Shown piece by piece: positions 9,374 to 18,815 of a stretch of 64,000 nt of DNA. The notes under the pieces are model-generated. The model searched no databases. It was not told the origin of the DNA and saw only the letters and a program-made list of their open reading frames with translations. The first letter of the stretch is position 1, and the number at the start of each line of letters is the position of its first letter. Source of the DNA: Pseudocolwellia agarivorans (GTDB lineage Bacteria > Pseudomonadota > Gammaproteobacteria > Enterobacterales > Alteromonadaceae); the NCBI RefSeq assembly GCF_002000085.1, contig NZ_MUZU01000002.1, positions 248,001-312,000 of the forward strand, given 5' to 3'. The translations under genes and the position numbers were made by a program.

Positions 9374-11644
9374 ATGAAAAACGCCTACTGCTTATTCGTT
9401 ATTTTAACAACTCTTGTTAACACAAATTTAGCCCATGCAAAGTCATTACTCCATTTAACTTATAATGAAAAAAATGGCAGCGTTACTACACAAAATAAAA
9501 TAGATAACACACCTTTTACAGTACAACACACAAACAACCCGCCTGAACGCGTTCCTGGTGTATCAGGTAACGCTTTTCGAACCGATGGCTATTCAACATG
9601 GATAACAGGAGCCTTTAACTCACCTAACCTCAATGCCATAACTTTAGAAACTTGGGTTGCATTAGAAAGTTATCCATCAACGGAAGAGTTAAACCTTAAA
9701 GAGTCTTCTTTATTACATCAAAGCTCAGATAATGAAGGCTTTAATTTAGCTATAAATACCTACGGCCAATGGTGGTTAGATATCAATATTAACCAGCAAA
9801 ACTTTCGAGTTAACGCACCAGAGAACTTTCCTCTTTATCACTGGAGTCATGTTGCATTTACTGTAAATAATGGATTAGTACGCTTGTTTCTTAATGGTGA
9901 AATTATCGCCGAAAAAATGACAGTTAATGGCAATATTCAACTAGCACAAAATACTAAACTTGTAATTGGCCGAGCGTTAACACCTCAAATTTCATTTAAT
10001 GTATTTGAAGTAAACGCTATTAATGCTGCTTACGACGAAACTAAAATAAACGATAAAGCTAAAAGTACGTATGAGTTGTTAGGCGAATATAACAAAGGTA
10101 AAAATACACCATGGCAAGTCTCACTTGCAGTGCCTACTAGTCGTTTTGAAGACGACCATTTACGCCCTCGTTATCATGCGATGCCACCAGCTAACTGGAC
10201 AAACGAGCCTCATGGTTTGGTCGCCTATCAAGGTAAATACCATATGTTTTATCAAAGAACGCCTAACGGTCCTTATAAGTGGATGATGCATTGGGGCAAT
10301 ATGGCCAGTGAAGATTTTGTCAATTGGACCCACCTAAAAGATGCATTTTATCCACGTGTTAATACTGATAAAACACTAGGCTTAGGTTCAAAAGGAATTT
10401 GGTCTGGTGATGTTGTGATTGATAAAAAAGGTAAAGCTCATGCATTTTATACCAGCGTAAATTTTGATGGTGTTTATGATCCCGGTATTGCATGGGCAAG
10501 TAGTTCAGATCCTTTACTTGAAGAATGGACTCAACACGGTGGAATAATAGATAAAAACACTCCTAATACAGGTAATATTACTGACTTTAGAGATCCCTAT
10601 ATTTGGCAAGAAGGCAAAACATGGCACATGATTATTGGCAGTGCTGAAGGCAACAATGGTGGCGTAGAGTATTACACCTCAACAGATATAAATTCAGGTA
10701 AATGGCAACGCGCTGAAAATAGCTTTTCTTCAGTGGCATTTTCAACAATGGATATTGGTTCAGCTATTTGGGAAATGCCTGTATTTGAATATTTAGGAAT
10801 GCACAAAGGTGAAAAGAAATATGCTTTAATTGTTAGTCCTATAGGTGGTGAGATGAAAAAAAATCAAGCTCCATATGTTCGTAGTGTTTACTGGACGGGA
10901 ACATGGAAATCTAACGGCAAAGGTAGACCAGGACAATTTACACCTGATTACACCACACCTAAACACCTAGATATTATTCATGGTCATATATCACCTTCTG
11001 TCGTTAGAAATAGCAATAATGAATTAGTTGCTATTGGAATAGTTGATGAACGCAGTAATGCACAATTTCAAAACGACCTCGGTTGGGCACATACCTTTAG
11101 CTTACCGCGTATTTTACGTTTACTTGAAGACGGGCAAACTATAGGCCAAGTACCTGCTCCTCAACTTAACTCATTACGAAAAAACACCCAAGCTTACAGC
11201 GAAAGTAATCTAAAAGTGAATGGTGAACACAAGCTTGCTGAAAGTGGTAACCAACTAGAAATGACCCTAACACTTGATGCAAATACACAAGCCAGTGAAT
11301 ATGGATTTTTAATAGCCACCTCCCCTAATAAAGAAGAGTTTACAAAGGTTTATTACGATGGAAAAAATATCGTTATTGATAAACTAAAATCGACATTAAC
11401 CCAAGGACTCGAAGAAAGCGCTATTTATAAAGGTGACTACGATGAGGAAGTATTTGGGAAACCTGAAAAGTTCCAAGTGTTTATTGATCACTCTATCATT
11501 TCAGTGTTTATAAATGACAAAGCTGTTTTTGCTAACCGAATATATCCAAGCAGAACCGACAGCACCGGCTTATATTTATATTCAAAAGGTGCAGAAACTC
11601 ATTTCAAAAACGTTGAAATACATCAGTTAAAATCAGCCAATTAA
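9374..11644 (+). CDS. Secreted GH32 fructan hydrolase with N-terminal LamG-like domain
   Basis: This 756-residue enzyme probably removes or cleaves fructose units of levan, inulin or fructo-oligosaccharides outside the cytoplasm. A signal peptide ends at AHA near residue 23. Residues about 25-230 look like a LamG/concanavalin-type carbohydrate-binding domain (TLETWVALES, HWSHVAFTV, VRLFLNGEIIAE). The GH32 five-blade propeller and C-terminal beta-sandwich follow. Motifs are NWTNEPHG, FRDP with D407, and WEMP with acid/base E467. The family usually has Asp in the NDPNG nucleophile motif, but here that position is Glu (E278). This may be a subfamily trait or may alter activity. The gene follows the TonB receptor, separated by a terminator. 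Confidence 0.88.
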   Translation: MKNAYCLFVILTTLVNTNLAHAKSLLHLTYNEKNGSVTTQNKIDNTPFTVQHTNNPPERVPGVSGNAFRTDGYSTWITGAFNSPNLNAITLETWVALESYPSTEELNLKESSLLHQSSDNEGFNLAINTYGQWWLDININQQNFRVNAPENFPLYHWSHVAFTVNNGLVRLFLNGEIIAEKMTVNGNIQLAQNTKLVIGRALTPQISFNVFEVNAINAAYDETKINDKAKSTYELLGEYNKGKNTPWQVSLAVPTSRFEDDHLRPRYHAMPPANWTNEPHGLVAYQGKYHMFYQRTPNGPYKWMMHWGNMASEDFVNWTHLKDAFYPRVNTDKTLGLGSKGIWSGDVVIDKKGKAHAFYTSVNFDGVYDPGIAWASSSDPLLEEWTQHGGIIDKNTPNTGNITDFRDPYIWQEGKTWHMIIGSAEGNNGGVEYYTSTDINSGKWQRAENSFSSVAFSTMDIGSAIWEMPVFEYLGMHKGEKKYALIVSPIGGEMKKNQAPYVRSVYWTGTWKSNGKGRPGQFTPDYTTPKHLDIIHGHISPSVVRNSNNELVAIGIVDERSNAQFQNDLGWAHTFSLPRILRLLEDGQTIGQVPAPQLNSLRKNTQAYSESNLKVNGEHKLAESGNQLEMTLTLDANTQASEYGFLIATSPNKEEFTKVYYDGKNIVIDKLKSTLTQGLEESAIYKGDYDEEVFGKPEKFQVFIDHSIISVFINDKAVFANRIYPSRTDSTGLYLYSKGAETHFKNVEIHQLKSAN

Positions 11645-11694
11645 ATATCATATTACAGTAATAACTGAGAATAATTTAACTGGAAAGATGAAAT

Positions 11695-11721
11695 AAAAAA
11701 GTCGCCCTATAAGGCGACTTT
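11695..11721. terminator. Bidirectional terminator between the convergent GH32 genes
   Basis: GTCGCC at 11701-11706 pairs with GGCGAC at 11713-11718. An A-run precedes it at 11695-11700, so the minus strand has a good U-tract for the gene ending at 11820. The plus strand has a weaker TTTGT tail. Confidence 0.7.
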
Positions 11722-11819
11722 GTAGTATTTAACGTATGTAAGCTTAAGTCATTTGGCACAAGTAACTTACAACCTAAAACTCAACTTAAAGTTCAATGCA
11801 ATCGTCTGTTTAAAAGCGC

Positions 11820-13235
11820 TTAACTTGTTGCTTTATTTATTAACGTAAAGCACTCAAGTTGGCTTGTACGAGTCGTTGTAAATTCACTATATGGCACTTT
11901 AGGGAAAATGTTTGACGTTAACGTTGTTAAACCTTTTTCAGTAAATACTTCTACTGACGATTGGTCGATAATAATTGAACATTCAATTGTGTTTTCATCT
12001 GTCATTTTTAAAGGTGCTGTAGCCACACGCCCGAAGTCTTTCTCATTCCAACCCGACTGTGTTCTATCAAGTTGAATTTCATTGTTTTCGGCAACATAAC
12101 TTATAACTAATTTTTCATCTTCTGAATTGAAAAACGTTATGCTGTTATCACCTAACGACTTATCAAATTTCCATACTACTTCATAAGCGCATGACTCAGG
12201 CAGCGTATTAGCGTCAGTTAAAGAAAATGCAGCTTTTAACGAAGTAATATCATCGCTCGGTAAGTTTGCTAACATTATGCCCTTGCTTGAATTAACTAGA
12301 GTTAATTCTCTCGGTAAGGTCATGCCACCACGCCATGGGTTTGTCGGTAAATCGTTAGCGTATACCCAGTTAGACATCCACGCGATAAAAATGCGTTTAT
12401 TGCTTGTTGGTTGTAATCCATCCCAAGTAACGCCAGCATAATTGTCTGGTCCGTAATCTAACCAGCGAGTTTCTGTATGATCAGAAATAAACTGTTTACC
12501 GTCAAACTCACCAATAAAATATTGAGTTCCAGTTCCACCATTAGGCCCCGCGGGATCTAAACTAACAATTAACACCCATTTAGTTATTCCGCATGGTGTT
12601 GTTAATGGGAATAAATCTGGACATTCCCAAACACGCCCGTGCGTTCCGTGACCTTCTCCAAACTTACTGGCAAAGGTCCAATCAATTAAATTTGATGAAA
12701 CATAAAAATAAATAAAATGTTCAACGGCTAATGCCATAACCCATTGGCTATTTTCTTCATCCCAAATAACTTTAGGATCACGAAAGTCTTTTAAACCCGG
12801 GTTAGCTATAACAGGGTTATTAGCATATTCAACCCAAGTGTCTCCACCATCTTGACTATAAGCAAGGCTTTGTACTTGCACTTCATCTTTTGAGTGATGA
12901 GTAAAAGTAGCAACTAACGGCGGTACAGTTCCATCACCTAAGCCACTGGTATTGTTAACATCAACAACAGCGCCACCAGAAAATACATAACCTAGGCCGT
13001 CAGGATCAGCATAAATTGCGATATCTTTTTCTTGCCAATTAACTAAGTCTGTCGATTGAGCATGCCCCCAATGCATATTGCCATGCTTATCGCCGGTTGG
13101 GTTATATTGAAAAAACAGATGGTACATATCATTAAAATACACCATACCATTGGGATCATTTAGCCAATTTTTTTCTGGTGTAAAGTGAATAAATGGACGC
13201 CACTGTTTCGTCATCATTGTTTCTGTATTTTTCAT
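11820..13235 (-). CDS. scrB: Cytoplasmic GH32 beta-fructofuranosidase (sucrose/fructo-oligosaccharide hydrolase)
   Basis: From ATG 13235 the protein has 471 residues and no signal peptide. It splits sucrose or short fructo-oligomers inside the cell. All three GH32 catalytic positions are canonical: D27 in WLNDPNG (nucleophile), D153 in FRDP (transition-state stabiliser) and E204 in WECPDLF (acid/base). The C-terminal sandwich includes SVEVFTEKG. The open frame extends upstream to 13307, but that start would place the operator 13291-13306 inside the coding region and has no ribosome site. ATG 13235 is preceded by GGAGAG, so I chose it. The gene diverges from the LacI regulator and would act on substrate delivered by the permease at 14463. 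Confidence 0.92.
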   Translation of the reverse strand: MKNTETMMTKQWRPFIHFTPEKNWLNDPNGMVYFNDMYHLFFQYNPTGDKHGNMHWGHAQSTDLVNWQEKDIAIYADPDGLGYVFSGGAVVDVNNTSGLGDGTVPPLVATFTHHSKDEVQVQSLAYSQDGGDTWVEYANNPVIANPGLKDFRDPKVIWDEENSQWVMALAVEHFIYFYVSSNLIDWTFASKFGEGHGTHGRVWECPDLFPLTTPCGITKWVLIVSLDPAGPNGGTGTQYFIGEFDGKQFISDHTETRWLDYGPDNYAGVTWDGLQPTSNKRIFIAWMSNWVYANDLPTNPWRGGMTLPRELTLVNSSKGIMLANLPSDDITSLKAAFSLTDANTLPESCAYEVVWKFDKSLGDNSITFFNSEDEKLVISYVAENNEIQLDRTQSGWNEKDFGRVATAPLKMTDENTIECSIIIDQSSVEVFTEKGLTTLTSNIFPKVPYSEFTTTRTSQLECFTLINKATS

Positions 13236-13290
13236 AACTCTCCAGAGAGGTAATTTACGTATGATGTAATTTACCTTAAAAAAATAATTT

Positions 13291-13306
13291 TGTCTAACGT
13301 TAGACA
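13291..13306. promoter_or_regulatory. Fructan operator O3, perfect 16-bp palindrome
   Basis: TGTCTAACGTTAGACA is a perfect palindrome in the divergent gap between the GH32 enzyme and the LacI regulator. O1 and O2 upstream of the TonB receptor are close variants. The location fits autoregulation plus repression of the GH32 gene. Confidence 0.7.
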
Positions 13307-13431
13307 TTATAAATTATAATTGCTAATCTAATCCAATAGAAATTTGTTTAAACGGTTTAAATAAATAATCGCTGAAAGATAATTTTAGCTTGATATACTT
13401 GCAGAAACTTCACCTTAATATGAAGAAACAT

Positions 13432-14445
13432 ATGAATTCAATCAAAGATGTAGCAGCACTTGCAGGTGTTTCAGTTAAAACCGTATCGCGAATTTTAAAC
13501 GGCTATGAAGGCGTTAGCCCTAAAACAGCTGAGAAAGTAGATAAAGCCATGAAGGAATTAGAATACTACCCTTCAGCGGCGGCTCAAGCTTTAAAAGGTG
13601 TGGGCGCAGGTATTGTGAGTTTAATTACTGATAGCTTAACAACAACGCCTTATTCATACGGCATTGTTGCTGGTATACAAGACATTTGTGAAAAGAACGG
13701 CCTACTACTAATGATAGGTGAAACCGGCGGTAACATGGCTAACTTTTCTAAACTTGTTGATGACTTTAGAAGACAGAGAGCACAAGCAATTATTCTTGCG
13801 ACGGTTTACCACAGAGAAGTAGAAATAACGCAAGCGTTCAAACAATGCCCACTTATTTTAGTGAACTGTTTCGAAAAAAATACCACGCATCCTACTATTT
13901 TGCCGGATGATGAAAAAGGTGCTTTTGATGCAACGTCACATCTCATAAGTAAAGGCCATACAAGAATTGCATCGTTAACACTTTTTGAAGAAATGGTAGC
14001 AACTAATTTACGTTTACAAGGTTATAAAACAGCTCATAAAGAACATAACATTGAGATTGATAATGACTTAATTCGCCGTGGTGTTTTTAGAGATGACAAC
14101 GACGAATTTGTAGATTTAGAAGATGTTTTAAGAGAGTTAATGGCATTACCAAACCCACCTACTGCAATTATGTGTGGTAACGACAAAATGGCAATGCGTG
14201 TATTTATGCTAGTTAGAGGAGTAATGGGCTACAAAATACCAGAGCAAATATCTATTGTTGGATACGATAACTATAAAATGATCGCCGAAAACTTAGTGCC
14301 AAAACTAAGTACTGTAACACTACCTTATTTTAGCATGGGTCAGTTAGCAGCAAAATTAGCAATATCAGAAGATCAAACGGCAGAAACACATAAGGTTAGC
14401 GGCGAATTTGTTGAGCGGCTATCCATTTTAAACAAGCATAATTAA
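13432..14445 (+). CDS. LacI-family repressor of the fructan/sucrose locus
   Basis: The regulator has 337 residues from ATG 13432 (MNSIKDVAALAGVS). The helix-turn-helix occupies residues 3-25, with the hinge helix near 50-60. A periplasmic-binding-protein-like sensor domain follows, with IVSLITDSL, ILVNCFE, GHTRIASLT and ISIVGYDNYKM stretches. An upstream TTG at 13390 and an ATG at 13420 are in frame, but the chosen start matches family length and has GAAG about 7 bases upstream. It sits between the divergent GH32 gene and the sucrose-type permease, which is the usual place for a local sugar repressor. The effector is probably sucrose, fructose or a fructo-oligomer, by context. Confidence 0.88.
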   Translation: MNSIKDVAALAGVSVKTVSRILNGYEGVSPKTAEKVDKAMKELEYYPSAAAQALKGVGAGIVSLITDSLTTTPYSYGIVAGIQDICEKNGLLLMIGETGGNMANFSKLVDDFRRQRAQAIILATVYHREVEITQAFKQCPLILVNCFEKNTTHPTILPDDEKGAFDATSHLISKGHTRIASLTLFEEMVATNLRLQGYKTAHKEHNIEIDNDLIRRGVFRDDNDEFVDLEDVLRELMALPNPPTAIMCGNDKMAMRVFMLVRGVMGYKIPEQISIVGYDNYKMIAENLVPKLSTVTLPYFSMGQLAAKLAISEDQTAETHKVSGEFVERLSILNKHN

Positions 14446-14462
14446 TGTAAAACAGGGGAAAA

Positions 14463-15713
14463 ATGAACACTTCAAATAACACTAAATACTGGCTGCTGAG
14501 TTGCGCCCTCTTTTCATTTTTCCTCACATGGTCTTTTGGCTTTTCATTATTTCCTATTTGGTTAAACCAAACCATAGGATTAACCGGCGAACAAACCGGC
14601 ATTATTTTTAGTATTAGCGCACTCGCTGCATTAGCCGTTATGCCTTGCTACGGCTATATACAAGACAAACTGGGCTTAGGTAAAGGCTTATTATTTACAG
14701 TAGGTGCATTACTCTTTTTATCAGGCCCCTTCTTTATTTTTATTTACGGCCCGTTACTTATTAGCAACTTCTACTTGGGTGCTATTTTAGGTGCAATATT
14801 TTTTAGTGCCGCCTTTTCTGCAGGTGTGGGTGCTGTTGAAACCTATGTTGAACGCGTTAGCCGAGCAGCCGACTTTGAATACGGTAGAGCAAGAATGTGG
14901 GGGTCATTAGGTTGGGCCACAGCGACTTTCTTTGCTGGTTACTTGTTTAATTTAGATCCCTCATACAACTTTATTTTAGCCAGCATATCCGCTTGTATAT
15001 TTTTAGTGTCTATCGCGCTGTTAAATAGTGATGAACTTAAAAATGATAAGTTAGATGTTGATACAACAGTAACTAAAGATAGTGAAGTGAATTTTAAAGA
15101 TGCTGTAAAAATTCTTACCCTAAAAGAGTTTTGGGGATTCGCCACTTTTATTATGGGCGTGTCGTGTGTGTACGGCGTTTACGACCAACAATTTCCTATC
15201 TACTTCTCGTCTTTATTTCCTACTCAAGACGAAGGTAACGCTATGTATGGTTATTTAAATTCCTTCCAAGTATTTCTTGAAGCTGGAGGGATGTTTTTAG
15301 CGCCGTTTATTGTTAACAAAATTGGCGCTAAGAATGGCTTATTATTAAGTGGTGTTATTATGGCAATGCGTATTGTAGGTTCAGGCTATGCTGACGACAC
15401 AGTAACCATCTCAATTATGAAATTACTCCATGCTGCAGAATTACCTATTATGTTAGTAGCCATCTTTAAGTATATTTCTATTACATTTGACAATAAGTAT
15501 TCTGCAACCATTTACATTGTAGGCTTTCAGTTTATGTCACAAGTTATCGCCAGCGGCTTATCAGTTGTTGTAGGTGCTATGTACGATAGCATTGGCTTTC
15601 CGGAGACTTATAAGATTTTAGGTGCCATAGTCAGTACTTTTGTAGTGATTTCATATTTTTCACTAGGAAAAAGTAATCATGCTAAGAAATCATCACCCCA
15701 AGTCCAGACGTAG
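14463..15713 (+). CDS. cscB: MFS oligosaccharide:H+ symporter, CscB/LacY type (sucrose permease)
   Basis: This 416-residue inner-membrane protein has twelve predicted helices. FEYGRARMWGSLGWA around residues 139-153 is characteristic of the LacY/RafB/CscB (OHS) family, and VGAVETYVER comes just before it. It couples proton entry to uptake of sucrose or a related disaccharide. It starts 17 bases after the LacI stop codon with AGGGG upstream, so the two are co-transcribed. With the cytoplasmic GH32 enzyme it makes a non-phosphorylating sucrose route. The symbol is by family and context; other fructosides are possible substrates. Confidence 0.88.
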   Translation: MNTSNNTKYWLLSCALFSFFLTWSFGFSLFPIWLNQTIGLTGEQTGIIFSISALAALAVMPCYGYIQDKLGLGKGLLFTVGALLFLSGPFFIFIYGPLLISNFYLGAILGAIFFSAAFSAGVGAVETYVERVSRAADFEYGRARMWGSLGWATATFFAGYLFNLDPSYNFILASISACIFLVSIALLNSDELKNDKLDVDTTVTKDSEVNFKDAVKILTLKEFWGFATFIMGVSCVYGVYDQQFPIYFSSLFPTQDEGNAMYGYLNSFQVFLEAGGMFLAPFIVNKIGAKNGLLLSGVIMAMRIVGSGYADDTVTISIMKLLHAAELPIMLVAIFKYISITFDNKYSATIYIVGFQFMSQVIASGLSVVVGAMYDSIGFPETYKILGAIVSTFVVISYFSLGKSNHAKKSSPQVQT

Positions 15714-15762
15714 TTGATATTTGTGCCGTGTTAACACTGTAGCCATCATTGTGGTAATGACC

Positions 15763-16270
15763 TCATCCCACTCGTTCTCTTTTTTGTTGATAACTACCAA
15801 TTCCTTTTATCGGGATATCAATTAAATGAGAATGTTTGATTTGACCTCTAGCTTTCGCCCAATTAGCTACAGCTTTAAATCGTTTTAAAACACTACCAGC
15901 ATTAGCCGAACTGGACTCCTTTTTAACTCAATCAAAGTAAGCGCTCCAATCTATATCCTTCAATATCCTTCAATATCAATGTTTTGATAAGGTGTGACAT
16001 ATTTATAAAAAGTAGATTTATATAATGTTTGTGTTTTAGGCCGCAATTCTGTCGATATTTATTAACTTTTTTTCTGGCATCAATTAGTTTCAACCTTGGA
16101 TACCTACCAAGTTTAATTCTTTGTTGCTTACCTTTCCATCTAAAGCGATAATTGAAAGTTATTAGTGTTTTAGGACTGACTCTTACGGATAAACCATCTC
16201 TATCGGCTAGTTCAGCTTCTTCATTATATGGTGCTTTTATTTTTCGTAATTTGGTATCGGAGAATGCCAT
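15763..16270 (-). pseudogene. Degenerate tyrosine-recombinase integrase (DUF4102-type arm domain plus a core fragment)
   Basis: A 112-residue frame (16270 down to 15932) begins with the arm-binding domain of P4-type integrases: SDTKLRKIKAP, DRDGLSVRVSP, NYRFRWKGKQQRIKLGRYP and LIDARKKV. It then runs into unrelated residues. Further downstream, in another frame (about 15765-15915), the remnant RFKAVANWAKARGQI resembles the core-binding domain and stops at 15763. No catalytic Arg/His/Tyr domain remains. This is a mobile-element scar between the permease and sbcB. Which element it came from cannot be told. Confidence 0.75.
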
Positions 16271-16370
16271 TATTATATTTGGTCACAAAGTAAATTAATT
16301 TGATGCACTAAAAATATTATCACAGTGAAACAACAAAATCGGTGTAACCCACAAGAATAAAGAGATAAAC

Positions 16371-17828
16371 ATGCAAGACAGAACATCTCAGAACAACACA
16401 GCACAGGCGACGATTCTCTGGCACGATTATGAAACGTGGGGAATTTCTCCCAAGTTAGATAAACCTTCTCAATTTGCGGGTATTCGCACTGATTACGATT
16501 TAAATATTGTTGGCGAGCCAGAGATGTTTTATTGCCAACCTCCTCAAGATTACTTGCCTCATCCTGAAGCCTGTTTAGTTACAGGTATTACGCCGCAAAA
16601 AGCGTTACAAGAAGGGTTAACTGAAGCTGAATTTGCTGATCGTATTCATACCTTATTTACGCAACCTAATACTTGTGTTGCTGGCTATAACAATATTCGT
16701 TTTGATGATGAAGTGACTCGTTATTTACTTTACCGTAATTTTTACGACCCATACGCGCGGGAGTGGCAGAATGGTAATAGCCGTTGGGATATTATTGATA
16801 TGGTTAGAGCTTGCTACGCGCTAAGACCTGAAGGTATTGAATGGCCAGTTAACGACGATGGCGTAGTTAGCTTTAGGTTAGAACTATTAACCAAAGCCAA
16901 TGGTATTAGCCACGAAGCAGCCCATGATGCTATGAGCGATGTGTATGCAACCATTGCGATGGCTAAACTCATTAAAGAAAAACAACCTAAGCTTTACGAT
17001 TTTATTTTTAATTTAAAAAATAAAAAACAAGTGTTAGAACTGATTGATGTATACAACATGACACCTATTGTTCATACATCAAGTAAGGTTTCTTCAGCTC
17101 ATGGTTGCACAAGTTGGTTCGCCCCCATCAGTTATCACCCCACTAATAAAAATGCAGTTATCGCGATAGATCTAGCCAGAGATCCACAGCCTTTATTCGA
17201 TCTAACTAGCGAACAAATTAAAGAGCGTTTATATACTAGACATGATGAACTAGAGGAAGGCGAGTTACCTATTCCTGTTAAGCTTATTCATGTAAACAAA
17301 TGTCCTATTGTCGCTCCGGCTAAAACACTATTACCTGAAAATGCAGCAAGGTTAGATATTCCACGTGAGACATGTTTAGCGAATTTAGCAAAACTTAAGA
17401 AAAATACTGAGATTAGAGACAAACTTACCGATGTCTTTGCACAAAGTTATGATAACGATACTGTTGTAGACGCTGAGCAATCATTATACGGGGGAAGTTT
17501 CTTTTCTCATGGCGATAAAGCGCAAATGGAAATTCTTCATCAAATTAGCCCAGAACAATTAGCTAGCCACCCTTTTGAGTTTCAAGACACCCGATTACCG
17601 ACTTTATTATTTAGATATAGAGCAAGAAACTACCCATATACCTTATCAAGCGATGAGCAATATAAATGGAAGAATTATTGCGAGAATAAACTACAATATG
17701 GTGAAGCAGGTTTATTAAGTGTTGATGAATTTATCATGAAAATTGAAAATTTAGCCCTTGAACATGAAAACAATCCTGAAAAAATGAAAGTGTTAAAAGC
17801 ACTGTATCAATACGTTCAAGCGGGTTAG
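16371..17828 (+). CDS. sbcB: Exodeoxyribonuclease I
   Basis: This 485-residue enzyme degrades single-stranded DNA 3' to 5' in recombination and mismatch repair. The DEDDh exonuclease fold starts with LWHDYETWG (first acidic pair). It continues with AGYNNIRFDDEVTRYLLYRNFYDPYAREW, in which NNIRFD holds the second acidic residue. H-E-A-A-H-D-A near residue 185 holds the last His/Asp. The SH3-like and C-terminal helical parts typical of ExoI follow, for example TLLFRYRARNYP. Its length matches the E. coli enzyme (475). GAGA lies upstream of ATG. Confidence 0.95.
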   Translation: MQDRTSQNNTAQATILWHDYETWGISPKLDKPSQFAGIRTDYDLNIVGEPEMFYCQPPQDYLPHPEACLVTGITPQKALQEGLTEAEFADRIHTLFTQPNTCVAGYNNIRFDDEVTRYLLYRNFYDPYAREWQNGNSRWDIIDMVRACYALRPEGIEWPVNDDGVVSFRLELLTKANGISHEAAHDAMSDVYATIAMAKLIKEKQPKLYDFIFNLKNKKQVLELIDVYNMTPIVHTSSKVSSAHGCTSWFAPISYHPTNKNAVIAIDLARDPQPLFDLTSEQIKERLYTRHDELEEGELPIPVKLIHVNKCPIVAPAKTLLPENAARLDIPRETCLANLAKLKKNTEIRDKLTDVFAQSYDNDTVVDAEQSLYGGSFFSHGDKAQMEILHQISPEQLASHPFEFQDTRLPTLLFRYRARNYPYTLSSDEQYKWKNYCENKLQYGEAGLLSVDEFIMKIENLALEHENNPEKMKVLKALYQYVQAG

Positions 17829-17870
17829 TTATTTTATAATTCGCATGGGGAAGTTAAAGGAAGTCAAACA

Positions 17871-18353
17871 ATGCATACTCGAATTTATCAATTTACTGCC
17901 GACAATTACCGCGGTGAAAAAGTTGAGTTGTCACAATACGTCGGAAAAGTCGTATTAATCGTTAATACCGCCAGCGAGTGTGGTTTTACCGATCAATATA
18001 AAGGTTTACAAGCGTTATACGAACAATATAACGAGCAAGGATTAGAGATATTAGCTTTTCCTTGTAATCAGTTTAAACAGCAAGAAAAAGGCAGCAACGC
18101 CGACATAAAAGCGTTTTGCGATTTACAGTTTAATATTAAATTTGATTTATTCAGTAAAATTGACGTGAACGGACTAAACGCCCATCCCCTTTACAAGTTT
18201 TTAAAAACACAAGCACCTGGAATTCTAGGCACTGAAAGTATTAAATGGAATTTCACAAAGTTTTTAATTAATAAAGAAGGTGAAGTCGTTAAACGCTTTG
18301 CAACTATAACTAAACCTTATCAACTAGAATCAGCTATCAAAAGCTTGTTGTGA
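17871..18353 (+). CDS. Glutathione peroxidase family (thiol peroxidase, Cys type)
   Basis: This 160-residue cytoplasmic enzyme reduces hydroperoxides. NTASECGFTDQY holds the peroxidatic Cys near residue 37, where animal enzymes have selenocysteine. FPCNQFKQQEKG supplies the conserved Gln region and a second Cys. KWNFTKFLI holds the catalytic Trp-Asn. It is similar in length to E. coli BtuE (183) and bacterial Gpx. It lies 42 bases after sbcB with AAAGGAAG upstream, and may be co-transcribed. Confidence 0.93.
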   Translation: MHTRIYQFTADNYRGEKVELSQYVGKVVLIVNTASECGFTDQYKGLQALYEQYNEQGLEILAFPCNQFKQQEKGSNADIKAFCDLQFNIKFDLFSKIDVNGLNAHPLYKFLKTQAPGILGTESIKWNFTKFLINKEGEVVKRFATITKPYQLESAIKSLL

Positions 18354-18565
18354 GTCATATTTTTTGTATGTCTTTTATGCAAAACAAAAAATATTACAAT
18401 ATTCTTTTCCACTCACTCTTTTATTTATCTCTTTTTAATGAAGTACTTAAAGTTTTATAGATTTAATTACTTCATATAACCGCTGTTTATACTAAATTTA
18501 TATAATATTTTTCCACCTAGCTTCTACACTTAACATGAATCAATAATGTAGACGAGGTATATAGT

Positions 18566-18769
18566 ATGAGCGGCATTTGGATAAATCATTCCGGTGATTT
18601 TTTAAATTTAATAAACGAACAAAAATACCTCCAACAACTTTTATCATTCCCTTTAGATATTCAAGATAAAATTATTGAAGATATTAGTAATGCTCCTCTA
18701 TGCACAAAAGAGGAAATCGCAAACATTTTAACTTACTACGCTATGCTAGAGCGCAATAGAATTCACTAA
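18566..18769 (+). CDS. Small hypothetical protein (67 residues)
   Basis: This short, largely helical soluble protein has no recognisable family. GACGAGG lies upstream of ATG, and a plausible AT-rich promoter region of about 200 bases precedes it. No signal peptide or transmembrane segment is seen. The composition is ordinary (acidic-hydrophobic, one Cys), and both the ribosome site and isolated position favour a real gene. Confidence 0.5.
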   Translation: MSGIWINHSGDFLNLINEQKYLQQLLSFPLDIQDKIIEDISNAPLCTKEEIANILTYYAMLERNRIH

Positions 18770-18815
18770 AATAAAGCTATATAAATAACATATGCCTTGT
18801 TAGCCTCAATTAAAA

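Noticed and set aside
13236-13307. Extended N-terminus of the cytoplasmic GH32 protein
   Set aside because: It would place the operator palindrome in coding sequence and has no ribosome site, whereas ATG 13235 has GGAGAG and gives a normal GH32 start.
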